Shown here: positions 7,368 through 14,186 of the stretch, in pieces
Layout of the letters: every line of letters starts with the position of its first letter
How positions within the stretch are numbered: position 1 is the first letter of the stretch
From: UBA4656 sp002405525
GTDB lineage: Bacteria > Pseudomonadota > Gammaproteobacteria > Xanthomonadales > Ahniellaceae
Assembly: GCA_036723735.1 (NCBI GenBank)
Contig: DAIMGT010000066.1
Coordinates: 1-21,951 of the forward strand
Direction of reading: 5' to 3'
DNA: 21,951 nucleotides
Translations under genes and position numbers: made by a program
The notes under the pieces: generated by a model
The model's input: only the letters and a program-made list of their open reading frames with translations
What the model was told of the DNA's origin: nothing
The model's database searches: none

Positions 7368-7421
7368 GATGCGTCCGCCGTCCACCGGCCCGCCGGGAAC
7401 CCGACCCACGCCCTCCCCGCC

Positions 7422-9500
7422 ATGCCTTCCTCACTCGACCGCAGCGGCATCGCCGACCTGGTCCGCCTCGGTGGGCGCGCCGCCGGTGCCCCGCTGCTGA
7501 TCCTGGTGATCCTCGCCATGATCGTGGTGCCGCTGCCGCCGCTGGCGCTCGACACCCTGTTCACCTTCAACATCGCTGTTTCGCTGGTGATGCTGCTGGC
7601 GGTGGTCTACGTTGCGCGGCCGCTCGATTTCTCGGCATTCCCTACCGTCCTCCTGATGGTGACCATGCTGCGGCTGGGCCTGAACGTCGCCTCAACGCGC
7701 ATCATCCTGATGGAAGGCCACACCGGTCCGGGCGCGGCCGGCCACGTGATCGAGACCTTCGGCAACTTCGTGGTCGGCGGGTCCTACGCTGTCGGCCTGG
7801 TGGTGTTCATCATCCTCACCATCATCAACTTCGTCGTGGTCACCAAGGGCGCAGGACGCGTCTCCGAAGTGTCGGCGCGCTTCATCCTCGACGCCTTGCC
7901 GGGCAAGCAGATGGCGATCGACGCCGACCTCAACGCCGGCCTGCTGACCCGCGAAGAGGCGAAGGCACGCCGCGAGGAGGTGCGCGAGGAAGCCGACTTC
8001 TTCGGCTCCATGGACGGCGCGTCGAAGTTCGTGCGCGGTGACGCGATCGCCGGCATCCTGATCATCGTCATCAATATTGTCGGCGGCCTGCTGATCGGCA
8101 CGATGCAGCACGGCCTCGCGGCGTCCGACGCCGCCCGCATCTATACCCTGCTGACCATCGGCGACGGACTGGTCGCGCAGATCCCCGCCCTGCTGGTCTC
8201 GGTGGCGGTCGCGATGCTGGTCACCCGCGCCTCGCGACCCGCCGATCTCGGCAACCAGGTATCGGATCAGATGTTCGGCCGCACGGAACCTCTGCTGGTC
8301 AGCGCCGGCGTGCTCGGCGTGGCGGGTCTCGTGCCCGGGATGCCGAACGCCGCACTACTGTTGATGGCGCTGGCGGTCGGCACAGTCGCCATCGCGATGC
8401 GCAGGCGCCGCCAGCAGGAAGCGGCCGCCGCGGCCCAGCCGCAAGCAGCCCAGGCCCGGCCGGAGTCCAATCCGGAACTGTCGTGGGACGACGTGCAGGC
8501 GATCGACGCACTGGGCCTGGAGGTGGGATACCGCCTGATCCCGCTGGTCGACCGCAATGCGGGCGGCGAGCTGATGGCGCGCATCAGGGGGGTGCGGCGC
8601 AAGCTGACCGGAGACCTCGGATTCCTGGTGCCGGCGGTGCACATCCGGGACAACCTCGAGCTGGCGCCCGGTGGATATCGCATCCTGCTGCACGGCGCAC
8701 CGATCGCCGCCGGCGAGGTGATGCCCGAACGGGAACTGGCGCTGAATCCCGGCCGCGTGTTCGGCGCGGTCGACGGCATCCCGACCAAGGACCCCGCCTT
8801 CGGCCTCGACGCGTTCTGGATCCTTCCAGCGATCAAGCCACAGGCCCAGTCGCAGGGCTACACCGTGGTCGATCCCGCCACCGTGGTCGCCACGCATCTT
8901 TCCCACGTCGTGAAGGAGCACGCCCACGAACTGCTCGGTCACGAGGAAGCCCAGGCCCTGCTAGCCAATCTCTCCAAGGCGGCGCCAAAGCTGGTCGAGG
9001 ACCTGACGCCGAAACTGCTGCCTCTGGCTGGAATCGTGCGGGTGCTGCAGAACCTGCTGTTCGAACGTGTTCCGGTGAAACACTTCCGCCGCATCGTCGA
9101 GGCCCTGCTCGAACACGCGCCCGCGACCCAGGACCCCGCAGCGCTCACCGCCATGGTGCGCATCGCGCTCGGCCGGCAGATCGTGCAGGAAATCAACGGC
9201 GTTGGCGCCGAGCTGCCGGTCTACACGCTCGACCCCCAGCTGGAACGGGTATTGCAAGACAGCGTCGGAGGAGGCGCCGGCGGCATCGAACCGAACCTCG
9301 CCGAGCGCATGCAGCGCAGCCTCGGCGAGGTGGTGAGGAGGCAGGAGATGGTCGGCGATCCGGCGGTGCTGCTGGTCCCGGGAACGGTACGGGCGCTGCT
9401 GGCGCGGATGGCGCGCCACGCGATCCCGGGGCTGCACGTTCTGGCCTACCACGAAGTACCGGAAGACAAGCGCCTGCGGGTGCTGAGTGCGGTGGGTTGA
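7422..9500 (+). CDS. flhA: Flagellar export gate protein FlhA
   Basis: A 692-residue FlhA, the main inner-membrane component of the flagellar type III export apparatus. The N-terminal half (to about 330) contains about eight membrane helices and family hallmarks: LILVILAMIVVPLPPLALDTLF, RPLDFSAFPTVLLMVTMLRLGLNVASTR, the loop VSARFILDALPGKQMAIDADLNAGL, and FFGSMDGASKFVRGDAIAG. The C-terminal cytoplasmic domain (about 350-692) binds chaperones and substrates. The length is normal. The ATG at 7422 is chosen because the sequence from here matches family N-termini; the open frame further upstream runs antisense through motC. It is followed after 16 bases by flhF. flhB, often its upstream neighbour, is absent here. 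Confidence 0.95.
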   Translation: MPSSLDRSGIADLVRLGGRAAGAPLLILVILAMIVVPLPPLALDTLFTFNIAVSLVMLLAVVYVARPLDFSAFPTVLLMVTMLRLGLNVASTRIILMEGHTGPGAAGHVIETFGNFVVGGSYAVGLVVFIILTIINFVVVTKGAGRVSEVSARFILDALPGKQMAIDADLNAGLLTREEAKARREEVREEADFFGSMDGASKFVRGDAIAGILIIVINIVGGLLIGTMQHGLAASDAARIYTLLTIGDGLVAQIPALLVSVAVAMLVTRASRPADLGNQVSDQMFGRTEPLLVSAGVLGVAGLVPGMPNAALLLMALAVGTVAIAMRRRRQQEAAAAAQPQAAQARPESNPELSWDDVQAIDALGLEVGYRLIPLVDRNAGGELMARIRGVRRKLTGDLGFLVPAVHIRDNLELAPGGYRILLHGAPIAAGEVMPERELALNPGRVFGAVDGIPTKDPAFGLDAFWILPAIKPQAQSQGYTVVDPATVVATHLSHVVKEHAHELLGHEEAQALLANLSKAAPKLVEDLTPKLLPLAGIVRVLQNLLFERVPVKHFRRIVEALLEHAPATQDPAALTAMVRIALGRQIVQEINGVGAELPVYTLDPQLERVLQDSVGGGAGGIEPNLAERMQRSLGEVVRRQEMVGDPAVLLVPGTVRALLARMARHAIPGLHVLAYHEVPEDKRLRVLSAVG

Positions 9501-9516
9501 AGAGGGTCACTTCCCG

Positions 9517-10707
9517 ATGAAGATCAAGCGTTTCAGTGCACCGGACATGCGGACTGCTTTCCGGCTGGTCCGCGAGGAACAGGGGCCAGGCGCGGTCATC
9601 CTGTCCAGCCGCCGGACCGACGACGGCGTCGAGGTCGTGGCCGCAACGGACTACGACGAGGCCCTCGTGCAGCAGGCCCTGCGTCCCGCGCCGCGCCGAC
9701 CGGCCGCAGCGCCACCGGAGGGCGCACCGCCGCCACCCGCGCCGAAATCACCGGTCGCCCCGCCCATCGAGCCGCCACGTCCGCTGCCGCCGGAGTCGAC
9801 GCTCGCCGACGACCCCAACCTGTCGGAAATGCGCCGCGAACTGGCCGGCGTACGCGACATGCTCGAGCGCGAGATGGCGCGGCACGCGCACGAGCGCCTG
9901 CGCGCTTCCCCGGTGAAGGCCCAGGTACTCGACGATCTTGAAGACTTCGGCTGCGACCCCGAGATGGCGCGCACCGTCGCAGCCTGCATCGGCAGTGATC
10001 TGGATGCACGCAAGGCGCGCGGCCACGCACTCGGCCTGTGGGCGAAATCGATACCGGTCGTGCGTGGCGACGCGACCTCCAAGGGCGGCATGTTCGCCTT
10101 GGTCGGTCCAACCGGTGTCGGCAAGACCACCACCATCGCGAAGCTGGCCGCGCGATTCGCGCGTCGCCATGGTCCGCGCGACATCGCGCTGGTCACCACC
10201 GATGCCTACCGGATCGGCGCGCGCGAGCAGCTCTACACCTACGGGCGCCTGATCGGCGCGCCGGTTTTCGAGGCGCGCGACAAGGATTCGCTCGCCGCGA
10301 CCCTGGCGCGGCTCGCCGACTACCGGCTGGTACTGGTCGACACCGCGGGGATGAGCCAGCGCGATCGCTGCCTGTCGTCGCAGCTCGCGTGGATCGAGGC
10401 CATCCCGGACCTGCGCCCGCTGCTGGTGCTGCAGGCCAACGCCCAGGCGACCGATCTCGACGAGGTGGTCCGCCGCTTCTGGAGCGTGAGGCCCGAGGCC
10501 GTCGTGCTGACCAAGCTGGACGAGACCGGACGTCTCGGTGCCTCGCTGTCGGTGGCGATGCGTCACCAGTTGCCGGTGGCCTACGTCACCGACGGCCAGC
10601 GCGTGCCCGAGGACATCCACCTCGCCGAGCCACATCGCCTGGTGCTGCGCGCAGCGGAGTTGCGCACCGCGGCGAGGCGCGACGAGCCGGCCATCCATGC
10701 CGCCTGA
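9517..10707 (+). CDS. flhF: Flagellar placement GTPase FlhF
   Basis: A 396-residue SRP-family GTPase that recruits early flagellar components to the cell pole. It has an N-terminal basic B region (MKIKRFSAPDMRTAFRLVREEQGPGAVIL), a Pro-rich linker at about 57-95, an N domain of helices, and a G domain with G1 GPTGVGKTT (197-205), TTDAYRIGAREQL (227-239), G3 DTAG (275-278) and G4 TKLDE (332-336). All GTPase motifs are intact. The ATG at 9517 has AGAGGG upstream. It lies 16 bases after flhA and next to flhG, whose product stimulates its GTPase. Confidence 0.95.
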   Translation: MKIKRFSAPDMRTAFRLVREEQGPGAVILSSRRTDDGVEVVAATDYDEALVQQALRPAPRRPAAAPPEGAPPPPAPKSPVAPPIEPPRPLPPESTLADDPNLSEMRRELAGVRDMLEREMARHAHERLRASPVKAQVLDDLEDFGCDPEMARTVAACIGSDLDARKARGHALGLWAKSIPVVRGDATSKGGMFALVGPTGVGKTTTIAKLAARFARRHGPRDIALVTTDAYRIGAREQLYTYGRLIGAPVFEARDKDSLAATLARLADYRLVLVDTAGMSQRDRCLSSQLAWIEAIPDLRPLLVLQANAQATDLDEVVRRFWSVRPEAVVLTKLDETGRLGASLSVAMRHQLPVAYVTDGQRVPEDIHLAEPHRLVLRAAELRTAARRDEPAIHAA

Positions 10708-10717
10708 GATCGCGGCC

Positions 10718-11581
10718 ATGACGATCGACCAGGCCCACGGCCTGCGCGCGGCGACGGCGGCGCAGAGGCCGGTGCGCGTGGTCGCCGTCGCCAGCGGCAA
10801 GGGCGGCGTGGGCAAGACCAATGTCTCGGTCAACCTCTCGGTCGCTCTCGCGGAAATGGGACGGCGGGTGATGCTGCTCGATGCAGACCTCGGACTCGCC
10901 AACATCGATGTTCTGCTCGGACTACAGCCGCGGTTCACACTCTCGGACGTGCTGGACGGGCGCTGCGGCCTCGAGGACACCTTCCTCTCGGGGCCCCTTG
11001 GAATCACCGTGGTGCCGGCTGCCAGCGGCAAACGCCGGATGGCCGAACTGTCGTTTACCGAGCATGCCGGACTGCTCCGCGCGTTCTCGACCATGGATCG
11101 CGAGATCGACGCCATGGTCGTCGACACTGCGGCCGGCATCTCCGGCAGCGTGTGCAACTTCGCCGAGGCCGCCCAGGAGGTGATCGTGGTGGTCTGCAAC
11201 GAGCCGACCTCGATCACCGACGCCTACGCCCTGACCAAGGTGCTGTCGCGCGAGCACGGCGTGGAGCGGGTGCAGGTGCTCGCCAACAGTGTGCGGTCTC
11301 AGCATGAAGGGCGAGAGCTGTTCGAGAAGCTCAGCCGCGTATCCGAACGCTTCCTGGACGTCACACTCGGCTACATGGGAGCGGTGCCGTACGACGACTG
11401 GCTGCGCCGAGCGGTGCAGAAGCAGCAGGCAGTGCTGCAGGCCTATCCTTCGGCGCCGTCTTCCGCAGCGCTGCGCGCGGTGGCCCGAAAACTCGAGCAA
11501 CTCGCGCTGCCGGACGGCCCGCGCGGGCATCTCGAGTTCTTCGTCGAACGCCTGGTCGCGGCGGGAGGAGGTCACGCGTGA
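10718..11581 (+). CDS. flhG: Flagellar number regulator FlhG (FleN), MinD-like ATPase
   Basis: A 287-residue MinD/ParA-type ATPase that limits flagellar number and, in Pseudomonas, antagonises FleQ. Visible are the N-terminal FlhF-activating motif DQAHGLR (residues 4-10, the DQAxxLR helix), deviant Walker A GKGGVGKT (27-34), LLDADLGLAN (53-62), VVDTAAG (134-140) and the family-typical end RGHLEFFVERLV. Two starts are possible: ATG 10697, overlapping flhF by 11 bases, or ATG 10718, 10 bases after the flhF stop; both keep the activator helix, and the second is chosen because it fits the family N-terminus. The stop overlaps the fliA start as GTGA. Confidence 0.94.
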   Translation: MTIDQAHGLRAATAAQRPVRVVAVASGKGGVGKTNVSVNLSVALAEMGRRVMLLDADLGLANIDVLLGLQPRFTLSDVLDGRCGLEDTFLSGPLGITVVPAASGKRRMAELSFTEHAGLLRAFSTMDREIDAMVVDTAAGISGSVCNFAEAAQEVIVVVCNEPTSITDAYALTKVLSREHGVERVQVLANSVRSQHEGRELFEKLSRVSERFLDVTLGYMGAVPYDDWLRRAVQKQQAVLQAYPSAPSSAALRAVARKLEQLALPDGPRGHLEFFVERLVAAGGGHA

Positions 11582-12321
11582 ACGCGCCCGCCGAGTATCT
11601 CGCCGTACAGCGCGCCGGCACGCCGGACTGGGTCCGTACGCATGCCGAGCTGGTACGGCGCATCGCGCACCATCTCGCCGCGCGCCTGCCGCCGGCCGTT
11701 GACGTCGACGACCTCGTGCAGGCCGGCATGATCGGCCTGATCGAGGCCGGCCGCCAGTACCGCGGCGACGGTGGCGCCTCGTTCGAGACCTTCGCCTCTT
11801 TTCGGATCCGCGGCGCGATGATCGACGAACTGCGCCGCGGGGACTGGACGCCGCGCTCGGTGCACCGCAAGGTACGCGAGGCCGCGGACGCGCTACGCGT
11901 GATCGAGCAGCGGAACGGTCGCGCTGCCACGTCGCAGGAAGTGGCGTCCGCGATCGGGCTCGGGCCCGCGGACTACCAGCAACTGTTGGACGACGCCGCA
12001 CGCGGCCAGGTGCTCAGCCTCGATGCCGCGATCGTTGCCACCGGCGAACCGGCGCTGTCGGCAGAGACCCACCAGGCCGGTCCGGGGACGCTTTTCGAGC
12101 AGGCCGAATTTCGGGAGGCCCTGGCCGAAGCCATCGCGGGACTGCCCGACCGCGAGCGCACCGTGATGGCCCTGTACTACCAGGAGGAGATGAACCTGCG
12201 CGAGATCGGCGCCGTTCTCGGCGTGACCGAGTCGCGGGTCTGCCAGATCCACGGCCAAGCCCTGGTCCGCCTGAGAGCGCGGATGGCGGTCTGGAAGGAC
12301 TCCGGAAACCTGCCTTTCTAG
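11578..12321 (+). CDS. fliA: Flagellar sigma factor FliA (sigma-28)
   Basis: A 247-residue sigma-70-family factor that directs RNA polymerase to late flagellar and chemotaxis genes. Region 2 is seen in HAELVRRIAHHLAARLPPAVDVDDLVQAGMIGLIEA and FETFASFRIRGAMIDELRRGDW (to about 90), region 3 at about 94-150, and region 4 with a helix-turn-helix at about 190-235 (LPDRERTVMALYYQEEMNLREIGAVLGVTESRVCQIHGQALVRLR). The start is GTG at 11578, overlapping the flhG stop (GTGA) and preceded by AGGAGG at ideal spacing. Three promoters with its recognition pattern lie in this window, before motC, cheY and cheA2. Activity is presumably held in check by FlgM, encoded elsewhere. Confidence 0.96.
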   Translation: MNAPAEYLAVQRAGTPDWVRTHAELVRRIAHHLAARLPPAVDVDDLVQAGMIGLIEAGRQYRGDGGASFETFASFRIRGAMIDELRRGDWTPRSVHRKVREAADALRVIEQRNGRAATSQEVASAIGLGPADYQQLLDDAARGQVLSLDAAIVATGEPALSAETHQAGPGTLFEQAEFREALAEAIAGLPDRERTVMALYYQEEMNLREIGAVLGVTESRVCQIHGQALVRLRARMAVWKDSGNLPF

Positions 12322-12354
12322 CCGAACAAGTCCCCGTGCCCGCGTTTGTTCCGT

Positions 12355-12378
12355 GCGCCGCCGCAAAAGGGCGGACGC
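12355..12378 (+). terminator. Possible weak hairpin after fliA
   Basis: GCGCCGCC and GGCGG-A-CGC can pair around a loop GCAAAAG, giving about 8 base pairs with one bulge, 34 bases after the fliA stop. No clear T-run follows, so termination is uncertain. Its position between fliA and the FliA-dependent cheY promoter fits a transcript boundary. Confidence 0.3.
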
Positions 12379-12403
12379 CACACGTTTCCCACATCCCTCG
12401 CGC

Positions 12404-12430
12404 TCAAGTCCGTTCGCATCCAGCCGATAC
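12404..12430 (+). promoter_or_regulatory. Sigma-28 (FliA) promoter of cheY-cheZ
   Basis: CTCAAG with TCAA at 12404-12407 and GCCGATAC at 12423-12430, 15 bases apart, matches the FliA consensus of Pseudomonas-type promoters closely. Predicted transcription starts near 12437, leaving about 24 bases before the cheY ATG with GGAAG as a ribosome binding site. The promoter lies in the 139-base fliA-cheY gap. Confidence 0.8.
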
Positions 12431-12460
12431 CCACCAGGGCCAGAGAAGCCGGAAGCCACC

Positions 12461-12853
12461 ATGGAAAAGAACCTCCGAATCCTGATTGTCGACGACTTCT
12501 CGACGATGCGGCGTATCGTGCGCAACCTGCTGCAGGAGATAGGGTTCAATCAGACGGCGGAGGCCGAGGACGGGAAGTCGGCGCTGCAACTGCTACGCAG
12601 CCACCCGTTCGACTTCGTCGTCACCGACTGGAACATGCCTGGCATGAACGGGATCGAACTGCTGAAAGCGATCCGCAGCGATGCCCGGCTGGCCAAGCTG
12701 CCGGTTCTCATGGTCACCGCCGAAGCCAAGCGCGAGCAGATCATGGAAGCCGCGCAGAACGGGGTCAACGGCTACATCATCAAGCCGTTCACCGCCGAGA
12801 CGCTGAAGGACAAGCTGGCGAAGATCTTCGAACGCCTCGGGATCGCGGCGTGA
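12461..12853 (+). CDS. cheY: CheY, flagellar-switch response regulator
   Basis: A 130-residue CheY that, when phosphorylated by CheA, binds FliM at the flagellar switch. Key residues correspond to E. coli CheY shifted by one: Asp11/Asp12, phospho-acceptor Asp56 (VVTDWNMPGMNG), Thr86, Tyr105 and Lys108 (GYIIKPF). The N-terminus MEKNLRILIVDDFSTMRRIVRNLL is typical of polar-flagellate CheY. The open frame extends upstream but the ATG at 12461 matches the family. It follows fliA, has its own FliA promoter, and overlaps cheZ as GTGA. Confidence 0.96.
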   Translation: MEKNLRILIVDDFSTMRRIVRNLLQEIGFNQTAEAEDGKSALQLLRSHPFDFVVTDWNMPGMNGIELLKAIRSDARLAKLPVLMVTAEAKREQIMEAAQNGVNGYIIKPFTAETLKDKLAKIFERLGIAA

Positions 12854-13491
12854 GTGCCGTCCCCCTCCTCGCCCCGGACGCCGTCGATCGTGAAGGGCTC
12901 GCTCAGGCGCTGCGCGCCGCGCTTGCCGCCGTCGAGGCCGCCGACACGGCCGCACTGAAGGCGGCGACCAGCGCGCTGGACCATTGGCTGTCGCGACCGC
13001 TGTGCCGAACGCTGGCGGCGGTCGAGCGCGAATTGCGCGCCGCCCTCGGCGCCGCACCGTTCGAGGACCGTCTGGCGGCGCTGGCAGGCCACGAATTGCC
13101 CGACGCCGCAGCCCGGCTGGACGCGGTGGCCGCGCTCACCGAGCGCGCGGCGCATACCACGCTCGATCTCGCCGATGCGCTGCGCGCCGAGATCGCCGAA
13201 CTGGCCCGACTCGGACTCCCGCCCGCCCACGCCGCGCGCATGCGCGCGATCCTGACCGAGCTGCAGCAGGCGCAGGCCTACCAGGACCTGACCGGCCAGG
13301 TGATCCGCCACGTGATGGGCGTCACCCAACGCGCCGAAGGTGCGCTGCGCAAAGCCCTGATCGCCGCCGGCATCCAGCCGGCGGAGGCGGGCGCTGCGAC
13401 CGGCCCCGAGACACGCCTGCTGTCAGGCGTCGACCGCGGAGCCAGCACGCAGCGCGACGCCGACGATCTGCTGGCCGACTTCGGGCTGTAG
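12850..13491 (+). CDS. cheZ: CheZ, CheY-phosphate phosphatase
   Basis: A 213-residue Ala-rich helical protein matching CheZ. The catalytic helix contains AYQDLTGQVIRHVM with Asp146 and Gln150, equivalent to E. coli Asp143 and Gln147. The C-terminal peptide DADDLLADFGL is the CheY-binding tail, joined by a flexible linker (about 175-200). It dephosphorylates CheY and shortens the signal. The start is GTG at 12850 overlapping the cheY stop, so translation is coupled. The length is close to E. coli CheZ (214). The frame is open upstream through cheY, but that part is a shadow. Confidence 0.93.
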   Translation: MSAVPLLAPDAVDREGLAQALRAALAAVEAADTAALKAATSALDHWLSRPLCRTLAAVERELRAALGAAPFEDRLAALAGHELPDAAARLDAVAALTERAAHTTLDLADALRAEIAELARLGLPPAHAARMRAILTELQQAQAYQDLTGQVIRHVMGVTQRAEGALRKALIAAGIQPAEAGAATGPETRLLSGVDRGASTQRDADDLLADFGL

Positions 13492-13619
13492 CCTCGCATC
13501 GTGCAGCCGCAGTCGCGATTCGTCCCCGGGGCCCGACGCTCACTCGCCTCCGGGAAACGCGGCCGATCCGCACACAGGTCTGCCGCCGGCCGACCGGTTG
13601 AGGGTGTCGTGGTGGCGAA

Positions 13620-14102
13620 TCAACGCGGCCGCGGCCAGGTTGCTTGCTCGTTCGCCTCCAGGAAGCCGCGCACGACGCGGCTCGCCGCGCGATCCGGGTG
13701 CGCGGCGAGGATCGCATGCAGTGACGCGTGCGCCATCATCTCCAGTCCATCGGCTGGACGCGCCTCGACAGGGCCGACCCGCGAGAAGGCCATGGTCCAG
13801 TCGGAGAACATGGGGGTCCGCCCGTCGACGTCCTCGACCAGCCACCACACGATGCAGGCGTGGCGCGAGTCGCGGCAGATGTTGTCCATCAGACGGTCGA
13901 CCGCAGCCGCAGGGCCCTCCAGCACCTGCATGTAGAGGCGATCGGCCACCAGCAGCGCGCCGCGGATGCCGTGCGCTCTGTTGCAGGTGCGCGCGGTATC
14001 GAGGATCGACAGCACGGTGTTCGCATCCGGGACCGCGGGACTGACGCTGGAGTAGACGATGGTTTTCACGCAGTTTCCCTCGGCGCTGCGCAGCGGCGGC
14101 AT
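13620..14102 (-). CDS. BLUF-domain blue-light photoreceptor (short type)
   Basis: A 160-residue protein consisting mainly of a BLUF (FAD-binding blue-light) domain at about 12-108. The photocycle residues are present with AppA-like spacing: Tyr17 (TIVYSS), Asn41 (CNRAHGIRG), Gln59 (YMQVLEG), plus Trp102/Met104 (DWTMAF). The spacings Tyr-Asn 24 and Asn-Gln 18 equal those in AppA. There is no EAL, GGDEF or other output domain; about 50 residues of helical tail follow, so it should signal through a protein partner. It lies antisense between cheZ and cheA2, convergent with cheZ and divergent from cheA2. Two starts are plausible: ATG 14102 (AGGA upstream) or GTG 14069 (GAGGGA upstream), the latter giving a typical short BLUF N-terminus (MKTIVYSS). 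A light input to motility is inferred from position only. Confidence 0.9.
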   Translation of the reverse strand: MPPLRSAEGNCVKTIVYSSVSPAVPDANTVLSILDTARTCNRAHGIRGALLVADRLYMQVLEGPAAAVDRLMDNICRDSRHACIVWWLVEDVDGRTPMFSDWTMAFSRVGPVEARPADGLEMMAHASLHAILAAHPDRAASRVVRGFLEANEQATWPRPR

Positions 14103-14152
14103 CGGCGCATCCTAACCGCTCGCGGGCCTGGCGGTGGCGCCTTCGACCGGGC

Positions 14153-14179
14153 TCAAGAGGCGTGGACTGCTGCCGATAC
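14153..14179 (+). promoter_or_regulatory. Sigma-28 (FliA) promoter of cheA2
   Basis: TCAA (14153-14156) and GCCGATAC (14172-14179) are separated by exactly 15 bases, giving CTCAAG-N14-GCCGATAC. Only 7 bases lie between the -10 element and the cheA2 ATG at 14187, so the message should start at or one base before the start codon. The site lies in the 84-base gap shared with the divergent BLUF gene. Confidence 0.8.
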
Positions 14180-14186
14180 CTGCCAC

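Larger units (their letters stand above)
7101..7421. promoter_or_regulatory. Divergent motC / flhA control region
   Basis: This 321-base non-coding stretch separates the divergent motC and flhA genes. It contains the FliA promoter for motC at one end, the sigma-54-like promoter for flhA at the other, and between them a perfect inverted repeat GTCGGGA-TGT-TCCCGAC (7159-7175) whose left half GTCGGGATGT recurs at 7189-7198. The repeat may be an operator or activator site. Both flanking reading frames stay open across it, but without family similarity. Confidence 0.6.

Noticed and set aside
6306..7421. In-frame upstream extension of flhA
   Set aside because: It runs antisense through motC, lacks FlhA similarity and would give a protein of over 1000 residues; family N-terminus starts at 7422.
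13492..13619. Search for a terminator between convergent cheZ and BLUF genes
   Set aside because: Only short CCGG/CGGCCG palindromes were found; no hairpin strong enough to call.
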